From positions 23,406,345 through 23,470,344 of the forward strand of contig OW203762.1 in assembly GCA_934045905.1 (NCBI GenBank): a stretch of 64,000 bases of DNA, in the 5' to 3' direction. The notes below the pieces were generated by a model. That model was not told the DNA's origin. It did no database searches and saw nothing but the letters and a program-made list of their open reading frames with translations. This stretch comes from Leuctra nigra. Taxonomy: Eukaryota; Arthropoda; Insecta; Plecoptera; Leuctridae. The translations under genes were made by a program, and so were the position numbers. The first letter of the stretch is position 1, and each line of letters begins with the position of its first letter. Positions 40,304 through 54,368 of the stretch are shown here, one piece after another.

Positions 40304-43300
40304 GATGACAGCGATGATTGAGTCCCATAAGACATTGCAATGCAGCGCCATTAGACACAGACAAATGATTCCTGGTTATTCGGACAACAATGCCTCGTGG
40401 CTCGTCGCCTAGCAACGCGATATGCAGCTCTAATTGTAGTAGTTGGCTCGATTACTGCCCCTGTGCAGCAGTCTGGCTGTTATTCAAGAGACACTGACAG
40501 ATGGACGCTTATTGTTGTGGAAGCCATCGCCACTTAGTCAGAATGAACGATATCGTACAATAACACAATTTTGTTTCATACACTCGCTACTATCCATTAC
40601 ATGAGAGAAATGGATAAAATACACACAAAAGCTTAAATTTCTTGTGATATACATTTTTGTATACAGCTTTATAGCTATGAAAAGTCCACTTATGGCCAAA
40701 ACAGCTCAACCAATAGGATTTACCTGAATTTAAATTGTACCCTTCATAAATTAAAACTTGTAAAATCGTCTTTCTCAAGGAATGGAACCTTTTAGTGTGG
40801 ATTCTATTCAATTTCTCTCGTGATGCTAGAGATACATAGTTAAATGCAGATCATTGGATCATCTCTAAAATTGATAATCTCTTCCATTGGCGTATTTTGT
40901 CGAACACAACTCGCCATATTTGTGCTTGCAATTCTGTATTTTGACGAGGGAATGTCGCTAGTTCCTGTTTTCCTAACTCGTATTAAAAAAATTATGATAT
41001 ATTTTCAATTTATGAATGTTTCGGCAATTTTTATTATGCAAAATGGAGTTCTATGTTCACCTTAAAATTATATCCCAATTTGCAGACAAGCTTTTATCTT
41101 TAAAAATCAAACGCCAATGGGTTAAGGAAATGCCGCGCGTCATATTAAATTATCCTATGTTCATTAATCGTTCTGATGAGGCATCAAAATACAAATCATC
41201 AAATCAAATCAAAATACTCATCAAATCAAAACACATCGTTGTATGTTTCATTCAGATAACTGTCATATAATAATGACCACAATCTCATATGAAGAATTAT
41301 CTTGAATTGTTTCAAGAAGAACGTGTCCAAGAAGGATTCATTTTGTAACCCAACAAATGACGCAATGCATCATTGCAAATTGCAATACCTCACACCCTTG
41401 AACTACACTGTCAATCTTCATTATCACATCAAAGCTAGCTATTTCAATATAGTTAGTTGCATCACACAACACCCTGGGCTGCTCAAAGAGAACAATTGCG
41501 AGCCCAAATGCATTCCTACTCTAGCCAATCACCTGCTCTCAAGATCCACAAGCCTGTTCAATGAACTAACTCAAAGAAAGCATGCCTAAAGGCTCGGCCA
41601 CCCAGTTTATACCATAGAGTACAAGTACAGAGAGATCTGAACGTCAACAATTATTCTTTGTAATTAATATTATATGAGATTCATTAAATGATGACAAGGT
41701 ATTGTTTGATTTGAATTGCCTCTGGGCTCAGTTCACTGGATTGGACAAGAAACCGGATGATATTGAAGTGTATTGGTTACACCCATGTTTGAATCTATAG
41801 GTATGGAAGGTGACTCCTGAATAGAATAAAACATTGTTTAGTGTAAAATATAGGTACAGAAGTGTTTGAAGGGGATGAGGGCAAACCAAGCAAACCATCA
41901 AACCCCAACAACTATTATTACAGCTTTTTGAAGTGAAAAATACTAATTTCGGGACTCATTTCTTAAAGTGTCAAATTCACATTTATACGATATTTTTGAA
42001 CTCGAGTTATTGGTTGGAATAGCAAGGATAATTTTCCGTCTAGTTTGCTTATAAAGAATGCGTGTTATTCAGTAGAAGTTGAATTTTGTGTCGAAGTTGT
42101 GTATTTAACCAGTGGCAGAGCAGATATGGAAACATGTTTCGCCGATTTACTCGATTTACCCCAAGCATGTCGGTGGGTGCTTTATGTCCCGTAAATACTC
42201 AATATTTAACAAATCTGTTTTTGTAGTCAAATAGGTAATTGGCAAAATTTATTACATAACAACAAACAACATTTAAATTTGATGTATAACAAATATTGTA
42301 GTGTTTTAAAAATGGAAATTATCAAGTCCTGTGGACTTGACTTGTGGTTTGAAATCACCCCCCCCCCCCCCCCCATTCAATGACGGAAGACTTTCCTACT
42401 CCACTTATAATACAATTTTTATTAATAAATCCGGATACTGAAATCTTGTGTAAAATTTCTCATTATGCTACGGAGCGTTGAAATAGCCATAAGAATTGAT
42501 TGCCCTGCGCTACTTTTTCATATTTAACAACTTGGATTAATCTGTGTAACTTATTGAATTCTCGCAGACATTTCCATGTAATTCCAATAATTTCTTCACA
42601 TCATAAACTCTGAGTCGGTCAATGACAATACACGAAAATGATACTTCGATTTTCCACTGCAACTTTCATAAGTAATTCGAACTATTCTTTCTATTAAACT
42701 ATCATTAACGATGAACTGAAATAAAATCCCTTTTCCACTTTACTGCTTTCCGCATCTATTGGCATGACTTGGAATTATCGATACAAGTTGTATGACCTAG
42801 CTATTGAGAATGTGAAGAGAGGTAGCGCGATGACGATGTAGATACATGATTATGCTTACACATTCACTTATTGTGGTCTTGTTCAACATGAGCATTCACG
42901 ACAAGACTCTTGACAATTAACCTTTTGACTTGTGAGGTCTTCACAGCAGGTTGATGTTGATCGACAAGATAGAATGGCGATTTTTACATATTTCAATGTA
43001 GTCAAGAACACTCCCGCAGTTTCGAGAGGTTTGTGAACAGAGCTACCTTATTTCAATTTCTTTATTTAATTAAGGAACTCGTTAAAGTTTATCGATGTCT
43101 TAATTTGGTAATTCTGTGTCATGTTTTAATCGTCTCTACAGGAAGTGGAGTACCCAGGGTGTTCGGGGGGGGGGGGGGAGGTATTAGTATTATTATTTTT
43201 CCGAATAATAGTGAAAAACTGATGCTTTGGGGGGATAAATCCGAGGAACAAGAAGTCAAAATGTCTGCGGATACTATAATGAATGTATTTCCTCTCAAAA

Positions 43301-44945
43301 TTATGTTTTTCATTAAATTACCAAAGGTATATTTTGAAGAAATGTGCCCCCCCCCCCCCCCCTCTGCCCGAAAGTATGCCCCAGTGCAGTCACGGGGAAT
43401 AAACTCAGCAGGTCACTCTGTAGGGGTTAGGAATAAAATCCAATCGTTATCTTCAGTCAGGAGAAAAAAAAAATCGAAAACAATTGATTTTGGAACGTTG
43501 ATTCAAATCGGAACGTTCGATGACTGTTACATAATATTTTTGAAAATATTCGAATCTCTCCTATCGGGTAACGTTCCATTTCGTACAATAATAATGTCTG
43601 ATTTGAATGAAAGTTGGAGTACGTCGACAGCTACGTCATTTTGTACCGATTTTGGACCGATTTGATTTGTAAGTTTAGACAAACTAAAAAATGTGTGAAA
43701 TGTTTTCATTATATCTTTGTGTTACGAACTGTTGTTTTGATAACGTCCACCAGGAATTGATATGAGTTAACAATCACGCCCTGAGACATTGTGGTTGACG
43801 TAAACACCGTTAGTGGCAGCACTTGAGAACTCGTTAGCAAGATGCTAGTTACTTATGGAAATATTATGTCAACAGAAGATGGATTATTAGTTGTGGAGAG
43901 CCCTCGACAGCATAATGCCGAGTTAAACACGTTGCTAGTTTGCCGTGAGGTGCTTGTGGGGTTAGTTATTATGCATGAATCAAACTAAATCATTGTAATT
44001 TACAAGATAATATTGATCGTAAGTTGGTTGTCACAGGGGGAGTAAAGGATAACCCAACCGAGTTTCAAAGATTCACAGTTTAAAATAATCTCATAATATT
44101 TTTTTCGAATATACGCGTTTATTGATGGTCTTGGCGACAAAAATATTTGTTTTGAAAAAGAGTATAGATTTGGTCAATATTGCCCTAATTATATCTGACT
44201 AAGTGGCCTGAGTCAGAAAATTGAAAGTATGAGTATACACATCTATTTCCTAAGGCACAAGCACATTAACATTTATTCATCTTATGCCCAAAAATAATAC
44301 CAGCGTGTGTCATTTTAAAAAGTTAGAAACCAAATTCGAAATAATTATCTTTATACCTCCCATGATTGAAGCAAATTGGGAGAAAGCTGCAAACTATACA
44401 GGACATTTCACGAGTCTTTTCTTTATGAGTCTTTTATACTTCAAAATAGTTGAAATAATGGAAAAAGATGTTTGAAGTGGTAATATAATTTTTTGGCTCT
44501 ATCGAGTGATCACGCCACTTTAACTACAGGTAATATTATTTAAAATGTTGAACACTTTTTAGCGTTTTTAATATATTTTTTTTAAAGATGAAAGATGGCT
44601 GAGCATATTTGTGTATGTTTTGTAACTTATTGTTAAAATAGTACTTATATTTTACCAATTCACAAGAATTTCCTTGTAAACACACTGCTATTTTTGTATG
44701 AACTTTTTACTGTATACAGGCCGTAAAAATAATCAAAACAAATAAAATCATTTTAATCGAGTTTAATATTAGTTGTAAATTATGTTCCATCATGTGGCAC
44801 AAACATAAATAACGTATACATTATTTGTGTCAAGTAATTGTTATTTTAATGATCAAGAAACAATGTGATATGTCATTTCTACTCTGTAAAAAATATATGT
44901 ACTAATTAGTAATTGTATACTAAACTAATACTAATTAGTAGGTAT

Positions 44946-45162
44946 GTACACTTGGCCAAACAAAACTTGAACGTTCAATAAATCTGATCGGCTGATAAAT
45001 GTAAGATCGCACCATCAGAAGTCAGTCTAAGCGATCTCATTGTCTCACTCTAGGAGGTGACCTCACATTTCAATGATAATAACAAGCTTTGATTGGTTAT
45101 GGGACACGACCAGCAGTCATTCAAATTTGGTCAACGTTCAAGTTTTGTTTGGCCGAGTGTAC
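44946..45162. repeat. Palindromic MITE, family Y, copy 2
   Basis: gtacacttggccaaacaaaa at the left and ttttgtttggccgagtgtac at the right. The interior (tgataaatgtaagatcgcac, ggttatgggacacgaccagc) is the reverse of copy 1 at 34184-34389. Confidence 0.85.
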
Positions 45163-46503
45163 ATTAATGTATATGGCAGCCGCACTTGTGGTAAAAGTAA
45201 CGATAGTAAATTGATAGATTTATTACATTTGGTAATGTGGTGATATATCTATGTATATGTACTATTGTACTAATGTATTGTATTGTATTGATACTTTGCT
45301 ACAAGTGCGGCGGCCATATTACTTTAGTAAATAAATGTATATTTTTTTTCATTGTATACCGTGGAATTGCCTAAATATAGCTCACATTTCGGCCTAAAAT
45401 GCATTTTCACGATGTCAGATCCAATGACTGATAGCATGAAGTTTATACTTTTTGTATTATTTTCTAGTTTTTAATAGTAAAATAATATATGCAATCAGCC
45501 GGGTAGCAACCACCTATCAGTCATAAAGTTATAAATTACCCAATTATAAATATCCTATTGGCTATTATCATCAACAAGAAGTAACATCCCTTCATTAATA
45601 TTGAAAGTCAAGGAACTCAAATAATATTATTTATAGCTAAACACAATTGGGATAACCTCTTTTACATTCATGTTTTCGGGACAATAAAACTGCATTTGTC
45701 TCATAAATATCTCGAAACGTGCTCATAAACTTGATGCCAACTGCACAAAGCAAAGCAGAAGCAAACTGTATGTGAAACATCGACAGCAAGACAGCTCCAT
45801 GTTTCATCTTGTTGCGGATGCGAATCTAAGACTAGGTCGTATCGGACGAGTCACACTGGATTTTAACTCGCTATTTATTCGCTTACAGTTTCATGTGTCC
45901 AACTCTCAACGCTGATGACTGAGGCTATTAATTAGGACCATCGCCGCCGCCATTGTTCGCGTGGTTGAGACCAGGGCAGGACAAAACAAGATCATGGACC
46001 AGGTATATCGACATGTCCTGATACGACATTTGCAGGTGTCTTGTTTAGAGACGGCACGGCATTGGTTGCTTTCATTTCAGTGTCTAAAGAGTTCAATCAT
46101 AGTGACACACACACCTATTAATTATCAAATATTGGAAACCCACCAACGGTATCCGAATTGTATGTAAGCGAAAGCTAATTAATTTATATTGTTGGGTTTG
46201 CAGGTTGTAGTGAGGTATTTTGAATAGTTTTCTGAAGAAAACTATTCATCATTTTAATTATAAAGTTCTAATGAGCTTGAAAGCTAAAAACAGAATATGA
46301 AAATTATTCCTAACAATGTTTTTATTCTCAAATATTAGCGTACGAAAGAACGACGTTTTTTAAATTGTCATATCAAATTCATTAATTAATGTACTTATTT
46401 ACTTTTTTTTTTTTTAAATACACAGCAGTTCATTTGCTGGCCGCAGGATAATTGTATATTTCCTATCTTAATCTACAGTCGAATATGTAATTTCAATCTG
46501 TTT

Positions 46504-46695
46504 TAGGCCCCATTTATATGGTGCAATTTCTTGAACAACTTCTGTGTCACATTCCCATTTTTCATACAATTTTGTATTTAAACGTCGCAACTTTCTGTCA
46601 CAGAACTTAAAACATGTTCTAATTTCCATTCAAGAAGTGTGACACAGAAGTGTGGTACGTTGTACAAGAAAATGCACCATGTAAATGGGGCTTTA
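46504..46695. repeat. Palindromic MITE of about 192 bp
   Basis: aggccccatttatatggtgc with aatttcttg is mirrored by caagaaaatgcaccatgtaa with atggggctt. Inner words acttctgtgtcaca and tgtgacacagaagt are also complementary. Confidence 0.8.
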
Positions 46696-48373
46696 GAATG
46701 TGATCTTGGAAGTTTAGACACCCCTGACCACGAGTATATTAGACATTGTTCACCCAACACGTATGGATAATGCATTGTTGACCAGCTCTCTCTCATATAA
46801 TCTTCTAATAGGTTTAGCTCCTATTGTTGCAACTAACCACCGACATTGATGCCGCGTCCTCGCATCGTCAGCACTCACAAATATGTTCCTCCAGTCCAAG
46901 AATCAATTAAATTTCATGAATATTTTTCCGATTGGCCATCGTTTGATATGCAGTTACTATTGTGTGATCATCTTGATTCATACCTGCAGTTATTTTCACT
47001 GTTTGTCCAGACCATCTTTTATCTTTCAATCTTTCAATCGAAAAGAATAGAAAGAAACCGCAACGCTTTTATCATGAACCTGCATGGCGTGCAAAGTCAA
47101 ATGAGATATGCTAAAAATAATAAAAGGAAAATAGGTTTTTGATTGCCAACTGATAGACTGACGTATCAGAAGATTGATGTCCTATTTACGACCTATGTTT
47201 AGGTTGAAGATTTAGTCGGTGAGATATTGGGAACGTTATTAACTTTCAGATTTGGTGCAATCTCTGCTGACTCACGAATACAAAATATTAATTACATAAA
47301 AGTAATTTGAATCCAATATTTTATCGTATCAGAATTGCTGTTAGTTTTCGGCTTGATGTTTGAATGAAGTGAAAATAATGTTACAATGACCTCACTCAAT
47401 ATTACAAAATTCTGCTAACTGATGATCAAAGATAAAGTATGCTGACGTGGACGTGATGTAAAAGTAATTTTCATCTAAGTCAAATTCACAAAGGGTCACT
47501 CTCACAGAGTGAGAGATTTTGTGATAAAATAATTCCCTTCTTGGTTTCATAAAAATAATTATTCTAAATTCTTATTAATTATCTCGTGCTATAAGTCACA
47601 GAATTTATACCAATAGGTAATAATTGTTTTGAAAATGTTTAGTTTTTATTTCCAAGATTAGAAGAATATTCCACCAATGTTCATACAATTTCTCATAATA
47701 TCTATATCTTTTTTCCATCTCTCTTGCATAATGTTGCGATTTTTCACACAAATCACAATTCGTTAGTTCGAATAATATCTGTGTTCGAGTTACCCACATT
47801 CTACTTGATTTGTTTGCATGTTTACCTTTCGTCAAATAATTCAATGTGGTACAAATAATATAATAACACATATAACAAATACTTTCAAAAAGATATATCA
47901 TAAAATTTACAGAATATTTATCAAATATCAAGGAAAATGTGTAAATGAAGCTAACTTTCGATGAAAGAGTCCGCCTTATTCCAGACGATGATAGAAACAC
48001 AGTGATAAATCAGTTCCAAAGTCAGTCATTTGAAAAGAACGCATTTCGTCTAAGAAATCATATTTCAATTACGTGTGTAATCAAGTGTGCGGTGGATTTC
48101 TCGGTGTGAGCTGCTTGGATTTGCCACGAGTCACTGACACATCCAACCGACCGTGACACATGATCATGCATTCGAGTCGCCTCGTTGTGTCACGTGACAC
48201 AGATTAGGTCCACTCATTTCCGTTTTACTCTGTAGATCTTCACAGAAAGTTTCAATTTCATCATTTAAACAGTGTGAGTTTGTGGTTTTTACAGGGTAAG
48301 TTATCAAACTATCAAATGATTTTGCTTAAAATTGTAGGATACGTGCTAAAATTCATATTTTATGTGAGCATTC

Positions 48374-48508
48374 CAGGGCAGTTATTATATAACTTTATAA
48401 CTTTTCCGGATTCGGCCCGAATATGATTCGGTGCAATGTTAATCCATATGACCGTGAATCAGATTCGGGCCGAATCCGGAAATTTAAAGTTATAGAATAA
48501 CTGCCCTG
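48374..48508. repeat. Palindromic MITE, family Z, copy 1
   Basis: cagggcagttattatataac is mirrored by ttatagaataactgccctg, with inner ggattcggcccgaat and attcgggccgaatcc. The centre gcaatgttaatcca with gaccgtgaatc recurs at 55200-55221. Confidence 0.8.
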
Positions 48509-48844
48509 CTTGATTTTTGAGAAATGGTATGATAAGTTTAGGAGTCACAGATGGACAGAAATATATAAGTAGGAAAGAACCAGCAAAGTAAAATTGATTT
48601 GTCAATTGTGATTCCGTGTCTTTCCAATAAATTTTAAGCACAAAGGAAAACACAAACTTGCAAAGCATATTGACGAGTCACATTCTCTTATCTGGTGGTT
48701 TAGACGTCATATCTGCTATCTAACCGAACTTGTTGTTTTCACTGAAAATAGACTGTATACAATATACTGTCTTTTTCCTCTAAAACTAATACCACAAGAC
48801 TGTCGAAGGCTATAACTATAGATATAATGTAACTCTCGTTGCTA

Positions 48845-49239
48845 CAAGGGCGTGTAGCAACACGGGGGGGGGGGGGGGCTAGGGTGCCATGCCCCCCCCC
48901 CCCCCCCCCGAAATCAGGGTTTCATCTAAGAAAATAAGCACATTTAAAATAATATGGGAAAAAACACTTACAAACAGACAGGTCATGTCAAAAACGTTCC
49001 AAAATGGTAAAAATTGAGTTGAAATTCCAAAAAATGTCCAATATTTGGATATTTTGTAAATTATAATTTTCCAAAATAGCTATACAGTGCGATTCAAAAT
49101 TGCACTTAAATGAATGACCTTGATCCAAAATTTTCTCGGGGGCTGTGCCCCCGAACCCCTGGTTTTACACTGTGATTTTTCAAATATTAGTAATGTCGGG
49201 CCCCCCCCCAAAAAAAATGTAATCCTGGATACGCCCTTG
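48845..49239. repeat. Short non-autonomous element with caagggcgt ends and homopolymer G/C hairpin
   Basis: Ends caagggcgt and acgcccttg are inverse copies. Near the left end a G15 run is followed by ctagggtgccatg and a C18 run, so the strand can fold on itself. Near the right end are gggggctgtgcccccgaacc and another C run. No coding capacity. Confidence 0.55.
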
Positions 49240-49326
49240 CGTTTCTTTAACTAGTCTGTGCTGATACAAACCAATCTTCAAGCTCAACACATATTTAAAC
49301 GAATCTCGCGAATAATCCTATCGAAA

Positions 49327-50942
49327 GTCGAGCAAGTATTCTGCTAAGCTTTACGTGTTATGTCGAGGTGTTGTCCAGGAATGAGAGAGTCGAGCAAGTA
49401 TTCTGCTAAGCTTTACGTGTTATGTCGAGGTGTTGTCCAGGAATGAGAGAGTCGAGCAAGTATTCTGCTAAGCTTTACGTGTTATGTCGAGGTGTTGTCC
49501 AGGAATGAGAGAGTCGAGCAAGTATTCTGCTAAGCTTTACGTGTTATGTCGAGGTGTTGTCCAGGAATGAGAGAGTCGAGCAAGTATTCTGCTAAGCTTT
49601 ACGTGTTATGTCGAGGTGTTGTCCAGGAATGAGAGAGTCGAGCAAGTATTCTGCTAAGCTTTACGTGTTATGTCGAGGTGTTGTCCAGGAATGAGAGAGT
49701 CGAGCAAGTATTCTGCTAAGCTTTACGTGTTATGTCGAGGTGTTGTCCAGGAATGAGAGAGTCGAGCAAGTATTCTGCTAAGCTTTACGTGTTATGTCGA
49801 GGTGTTGTCCAGGAATGAGAGAGTCGAGCAAGTATTCTGCTAAGCTTTACGTGTTATGTCGAGGTGTTGTCCAGGAATGAGAGAGTCGAGCAAGTATTCT
49901 GCTAAGCTTTACGTGTTATGTCGAGGTGTTGTCCAGGAATGAGAGAGTCGAGCAAGTATTCTGCTAAGCTTTACGTGTTATGTCGAGGTGTTGTCCAGGA
50001 ATGAGAGAGTCGAGCAAGTATTCTGCTAAGCTTTACGTGTTATGTCGAGGTGTTGTCCAGGAATGAGAGAGTCGAGCAAGTATTCTGCTAAGCTTTACGT
50101 GTTATGTCGAGGTGTTGTCCAGGAATGAGAGAGTCGAGCAAGTATTCTGCTAAGCTTTACGTGTTATGTCGAGGTGTTGTCCAGGAATGAGAGAGTCGAG
50201 CAAGTATTCTGCTAAGCTTTACGTGTTATGTCGAGGTGTTGTCCAGGAATGAGAGAGTCGAGCAAGTATTCTGCTAAGCTTTACGTGTTATGTCGAGGTG
50301 TTGTCCAGGAATGAGAGAGTCGAGCAAGTATTCTGCTAAGCTTTACGTGTTATGTCGAGGTGTTGTCCAGGAATGAGAGAGTCGAGCAAGTATTCTGCTA
50401 AGCTTTACGTGTTATGTCGAGGTGTTGTCCAGGAATGAGAGAGTCGAGCAAGTATTCTGCTAAGCTTTACGTGTTATGTCGAGGTGTTGTCCAGGAATGA
50501 GAGAGTCGAGCAAGTATTCTGCTAAGCTTTACGTGTTATGTCGAGGTGTTGTCCAGGAATGAGAGAGTCGAGCAAGTATTCTGCTAAGCTTTACGTGTTA
50601 TGTCGAGGTGTTGTCCAGGAATGAGAGAGTCGAGCAAGTATTCTGCTAAGCTTTACGTGTTATGTCGAGGTGTTGTCCAGGAATGAGAGAGTCGAGCAAG
50701 TATTCTGCTAAGCTTTACGTGTTATGTCGAGGTGTTGTCCAGGAATGAGAGAGTCGAGCAAGTATTCTGCTAAGCTTTACGTGTTATGTCGAGGTGTTGT
50801 CCAGGAATGAGAGAGTCGAGCAAGTATTCTGCTAAGCTTTACGTGTTATGTCGAGGTGTTGTCCAGGAATGAGAGAGTCGAGCAAGTATTCTGCTAAGCT
50901 TTACGTGTTATGTCGAGGTGTTGTCCAGGAATGAGAGAGTCG
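49327..50942. repeat. 62-bp satellite, 26 tandem copies
   Basis: The unit begins gtcgagcaagtattctgcta and continues agctttacgtgttatgtcga and ggtgttgtccaggaatgaga. Copies start at 49327 and every 62 bp to 50877; a truncated start follows at 50939. Every copy I inspected is identical. Confidence 0.95.
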
Positions 50943-52669
50943 AGAGAGAAACTGTTCGATAGAAGCGGGTCAATTAATTGGATCGCTCTTCGATAACTGC
51001 TCAGTAAAACAAGAGGACGAGATTCTCCGATTCTTGCTTCATTTTACTTTATTACATTCAAGAACATTAATAGAAATAAAACTTCGGCGATGAAGAAATT
51101 CAAACGTGGAGTTTTAAAATGATACAACTGGTTGATTGTTGAGAGTTGGATCATGATTCAAGGGTCAAACTGAAAATATATTCGGATATCAAATTTTTAC
51201 AATATTCAATTTTAGTCAAGAACCGCAAATTCCGGTTGGGGCTCTCATAGACATGATCTATGGACCTCCAAGATGGGTCATTCTTAAAAATATGCATTTC
51301 TAAGATATTAATATTTTAGGCACGCGCTGGTTTGTGAAAATATGACAATAATTCATTTGAAATAATCCTCAAAGCCCTCAGAGGTCACAGAAAACCAGCA
51401 AAATCCATACTTTTCAGCACAATGATCACGGATGTAACTAAGATTATGCAATGGCACTAGTGTTAGAAAAAAGGGGTCAGGTTTGGTTCAGCGTTTCAAA
51501 ATGATTTATTGAGAAGTATGAAGTATGTACGACTTAAAATGCTGAATTTAAGGACTTGTTCTGGTACAGGTACAATACGTACTGTGTACAGCCGCCTCTT
51601 CATATTATGATAAAAGCCAGTGAATAAACCAGTCTTGCAAATCATCCCTGGATATAAATATCAATCAATCTAGTAGGTTACTTATACTACGTATACTATA
51701 CGTATTAGTCGCTATAGGGGGTATAAGTTATCATATCATAATGAGTTGACTATATATCAATATTCTTATTATAAATTGATTTTAAAGGCAGACATTCCAG
51801 ATACGTGATGTAGGCATGTGTATTGTAATCAAATTACTTAACATTTATAAGATTGCTCAGATTTTTGGTCGAGTTTTGAAAAATTTAAATAATTAGAAAA
51901 TGTATTTTATTTTGACTTTATTATATCTGAAATTCTGAGTCAAGACTCAAGAGCAAAATAAAACTTAATTTGCCAAGTCATGACTGACAAGATCATCAAA
52001 CACAATGTATTTAAGATAACTTAATGATTCTAGACCATCGAGCAAATAATCAGAGATGAAACAGTACATTAAACACATCAATATTATCATCGCAACATCT
52101 TCCAAACGAATCATCCACAAGAAATCATCTGCCATCAGAGATAAATACATCATCTCAAATCCTGACCTCACATAGACAATTACATCAGGAGCAATTTAAA
52201 CGCAATCTCCTCCTAGATAATTACAAATAAGATTCGGAATGCAGATTTATCTCATGTAGTTGTGTAATTCTGTGATCTGGTCAGTTTGGGTCAACAGTCA
52301 ACTCTGTGGCTAGATTACCGCTAACTCCGATAAAGCTATTGACCACAAGAATATGGTAATCTGTCAAGGTGTGATAGGCGACAATAAATCCAGTTTTGCG
52401 TCCAGCATCTTTTATGGTACAGGTGCGTTTATATAGTCATGGTTGAGACTTGGAGTGACCTCAAGGGGCAAACTAGTGACCGTCTGACCAGCATGAAGGA
52501 TGGCGAGAATTTCACCTCTGTACTGGTATTCTATTATACTTTGTCTAGAAGATGATTGGGAGGATGTCAAAGGTTTTCAATAGTTGAAATATGATGATGT
52601 CTTGTCATGTTTTGATGTTGTAATTTATATGAAGTGTTTATTTTAAGTTTGAAGATGTCTTGCAACTGT

Positions 52670-53115
52670 GATTTCTTTATGAGCGAGGATTGTCTCATTT
52701 TCGATACGGACATCGTTCCTCCGATCGAGCTGAAATTTTACACACACGTAGGACCAATCTCTATGGTTTGCAGACTGAACAATATTCGAAATCCGTTGAT
52801 TGCTTAAAATTAAAGTAAGTAATATACGTATACATTTCTCATGATGGCTGAAAAATTAAAATGGTCTGATCAAGTTCAAATTTTGACTTATTTTCTCTTA
52901 TTTTACTTATGTTCAGCCCACCGGTCAAGACCGATGCACAAATTAAAACATCGACGTTTTTAAATTGTTGAAATACAGCTGGTATCGATGGTATCCAAAA
53001 GGAAATTCAGTTTCAAGGAAAAACAGATATTATGTTGACTAAGTGGATCATATTTCACTTCAATATGCACGTATCGGTGCTCGCTCATCAACGCGTTACA
53101 CTGAGCGATTACCTA
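52670..53115. repeat. Interspersed repeat, copy 2 (inverse orientation)
   Basis: cgatcgagctgaaattttac, tatggtttgcagactgaaca and cggtgctcgctcatcaacgc match, in reverse order and complement, the repeat at 34972-35280. Confidence 0.5.
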
Positions 53116-53118
53116 GTA

Positions 53119-53330
53119 TTTTAGTTTTGTTTAACGTTGCACTCTTCTGCTACTAAGCAATGTCGACAAAAGAATAGTTACTATGACAGTGAGTGACAAG
53201 GACGGATGAAAGGTGTGAAGGAGATGGTCATGGCCTATTAGTAGCGAACATTCTTAGCGTTTGACTCCCCGAGTCAAGATAGACGCTCGTTGGAAACGAA
53301 CCCGAGACCTCCGGAGTGCGTCCAGAGAAT
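53119..53330 (-). repeat. Diverged SINE fragment
   Basis: ttaacgttgcactcttctgc, aggtgtgaaggagatggtca with tggcctattagtag, and ccgagacctccgga follow the order of the minus-strand SINE at 15504-15785. Confidence 0.65.
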
Positions 53331-54368
53331 TATTGCCTGAGGCAACTTGCACCATCTCTGATTTGATACAGTTTTAAAAATCACTGTAATTTAGGTTGAG
53401 TTTGTTTGATATGTGACGTCACTGTAAAGTGCTCTAAAACTCGATATTACCTGTGATTCCAATGTAAGTACTACCTTGAGGTAAGAGAGTATAGATAAAC
53501 GAACACCATTGGAAAATAGTCTGAGAACATTTTAAAAATTGTTCTGAAGAACAAGTTGCATAAACTAAACTTGCGGAAAATACTTCCAGAACAATATACC
53601 TGGGTTTCCAGGAACATTTTTGTTTGATAATAAGCGTAATTTACAACATCGTCAGCGATAAAATTAAAGTTTTGCGTTGGGTGTGGCGGCTCACGTAAAA
53701 TTGTTTTAGCTAAATTAATTCGCATTTGTTTACCTGATGTAAATACAGTAGAAATACCTTTTACCTTTATAATATTTCATGGTAACACAGCGTTCCAAGA
53801 AAAGTAAAATTATTAGAAATTTTACAGTAGCTTCCAAATAATCAATTTTTTCATTTTGTGTAGCGAGTCCCTCATAAACCTATACAAAAACCTAAACCTA
53901 TATTTATACAATTACTTTATAATAATTAGTTATCTATAGTTTATTACATACCTATATCATTATTTTAATTAACTCATTATCGCCATCAACAAGCCAGTCA
54001 TTCACATCATTAGCAAGGTGTATGTGTGTCATTCTTATACTTGACAGATGTGATTCCATCGACTCAAATCAATTGTCACGAACAGCATGTCAATTGATAC
54101 GATTCTTGTCAACCCGGACATGTTCAGACTTGCTCCGGGACAATCGCAACCTCGAACTATTGTAATTAAATACAAATCAAATTACAACACGTCGCAATAA
54201 ATTCGCAAAGGTTCTTCCTCCACGGTTGACTTGCAGTTGGCAATGCAACTCTACGGATTGCATTTGTTTCTGTGTCTTCGTTGCAAATTGTCCGGGGATG
54301 TCGGTAATAACAGTGCTCTGGTTCGCGCCACACCCCGACCGAGCCAGCGGAGCAGCACGAATCATCGA

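Larger units (their letters stand above)
40322..49326. other. Nine kilobases without a supportable gene
   Basis: AT-rich DNA with palindromic elements (44946, 46504, 48374, 48845) and homopolymer C/G runs: C at 42358-42374, G at 43165-43178, C at 43347-43362. The open frame at 43033-43665 crosses two of these runs and is not credible. The minus frame at 48000-47605 (131 codons, hydrophobic segments such as YLFESICYMCYYIICTTL) matches nothing I know. Confidence 0.5.
50943..54360. other. AT-rich stretch without a gene
   Basis: It contains a repeat copy (52670-53115) and a SINE fragment (53119-53330). Open frames are short and AT-rich with no recognisable domain. Confidence 0.55.

Noticed and set aside
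43033..43665. 210-codon plus-strand open frame
   Set aside because: It runs through a G14 run and a C16 run, has AT-rich codon use elsewhere and no recognisable domain. It is more likely repeat-derived.
47605..48000. 131-codon minus-strand frame with hydrophobic segments, considered as a chemoreceptor fragment
   Set aside because: No receptor signature could be identified and codon use is like the surrounding non-coding DNA.
49327..50942. CRISPR-like repeat array
   Set aside because: Repeats are directly adjacent with no unique spacers, and the genome is eukaryotic.
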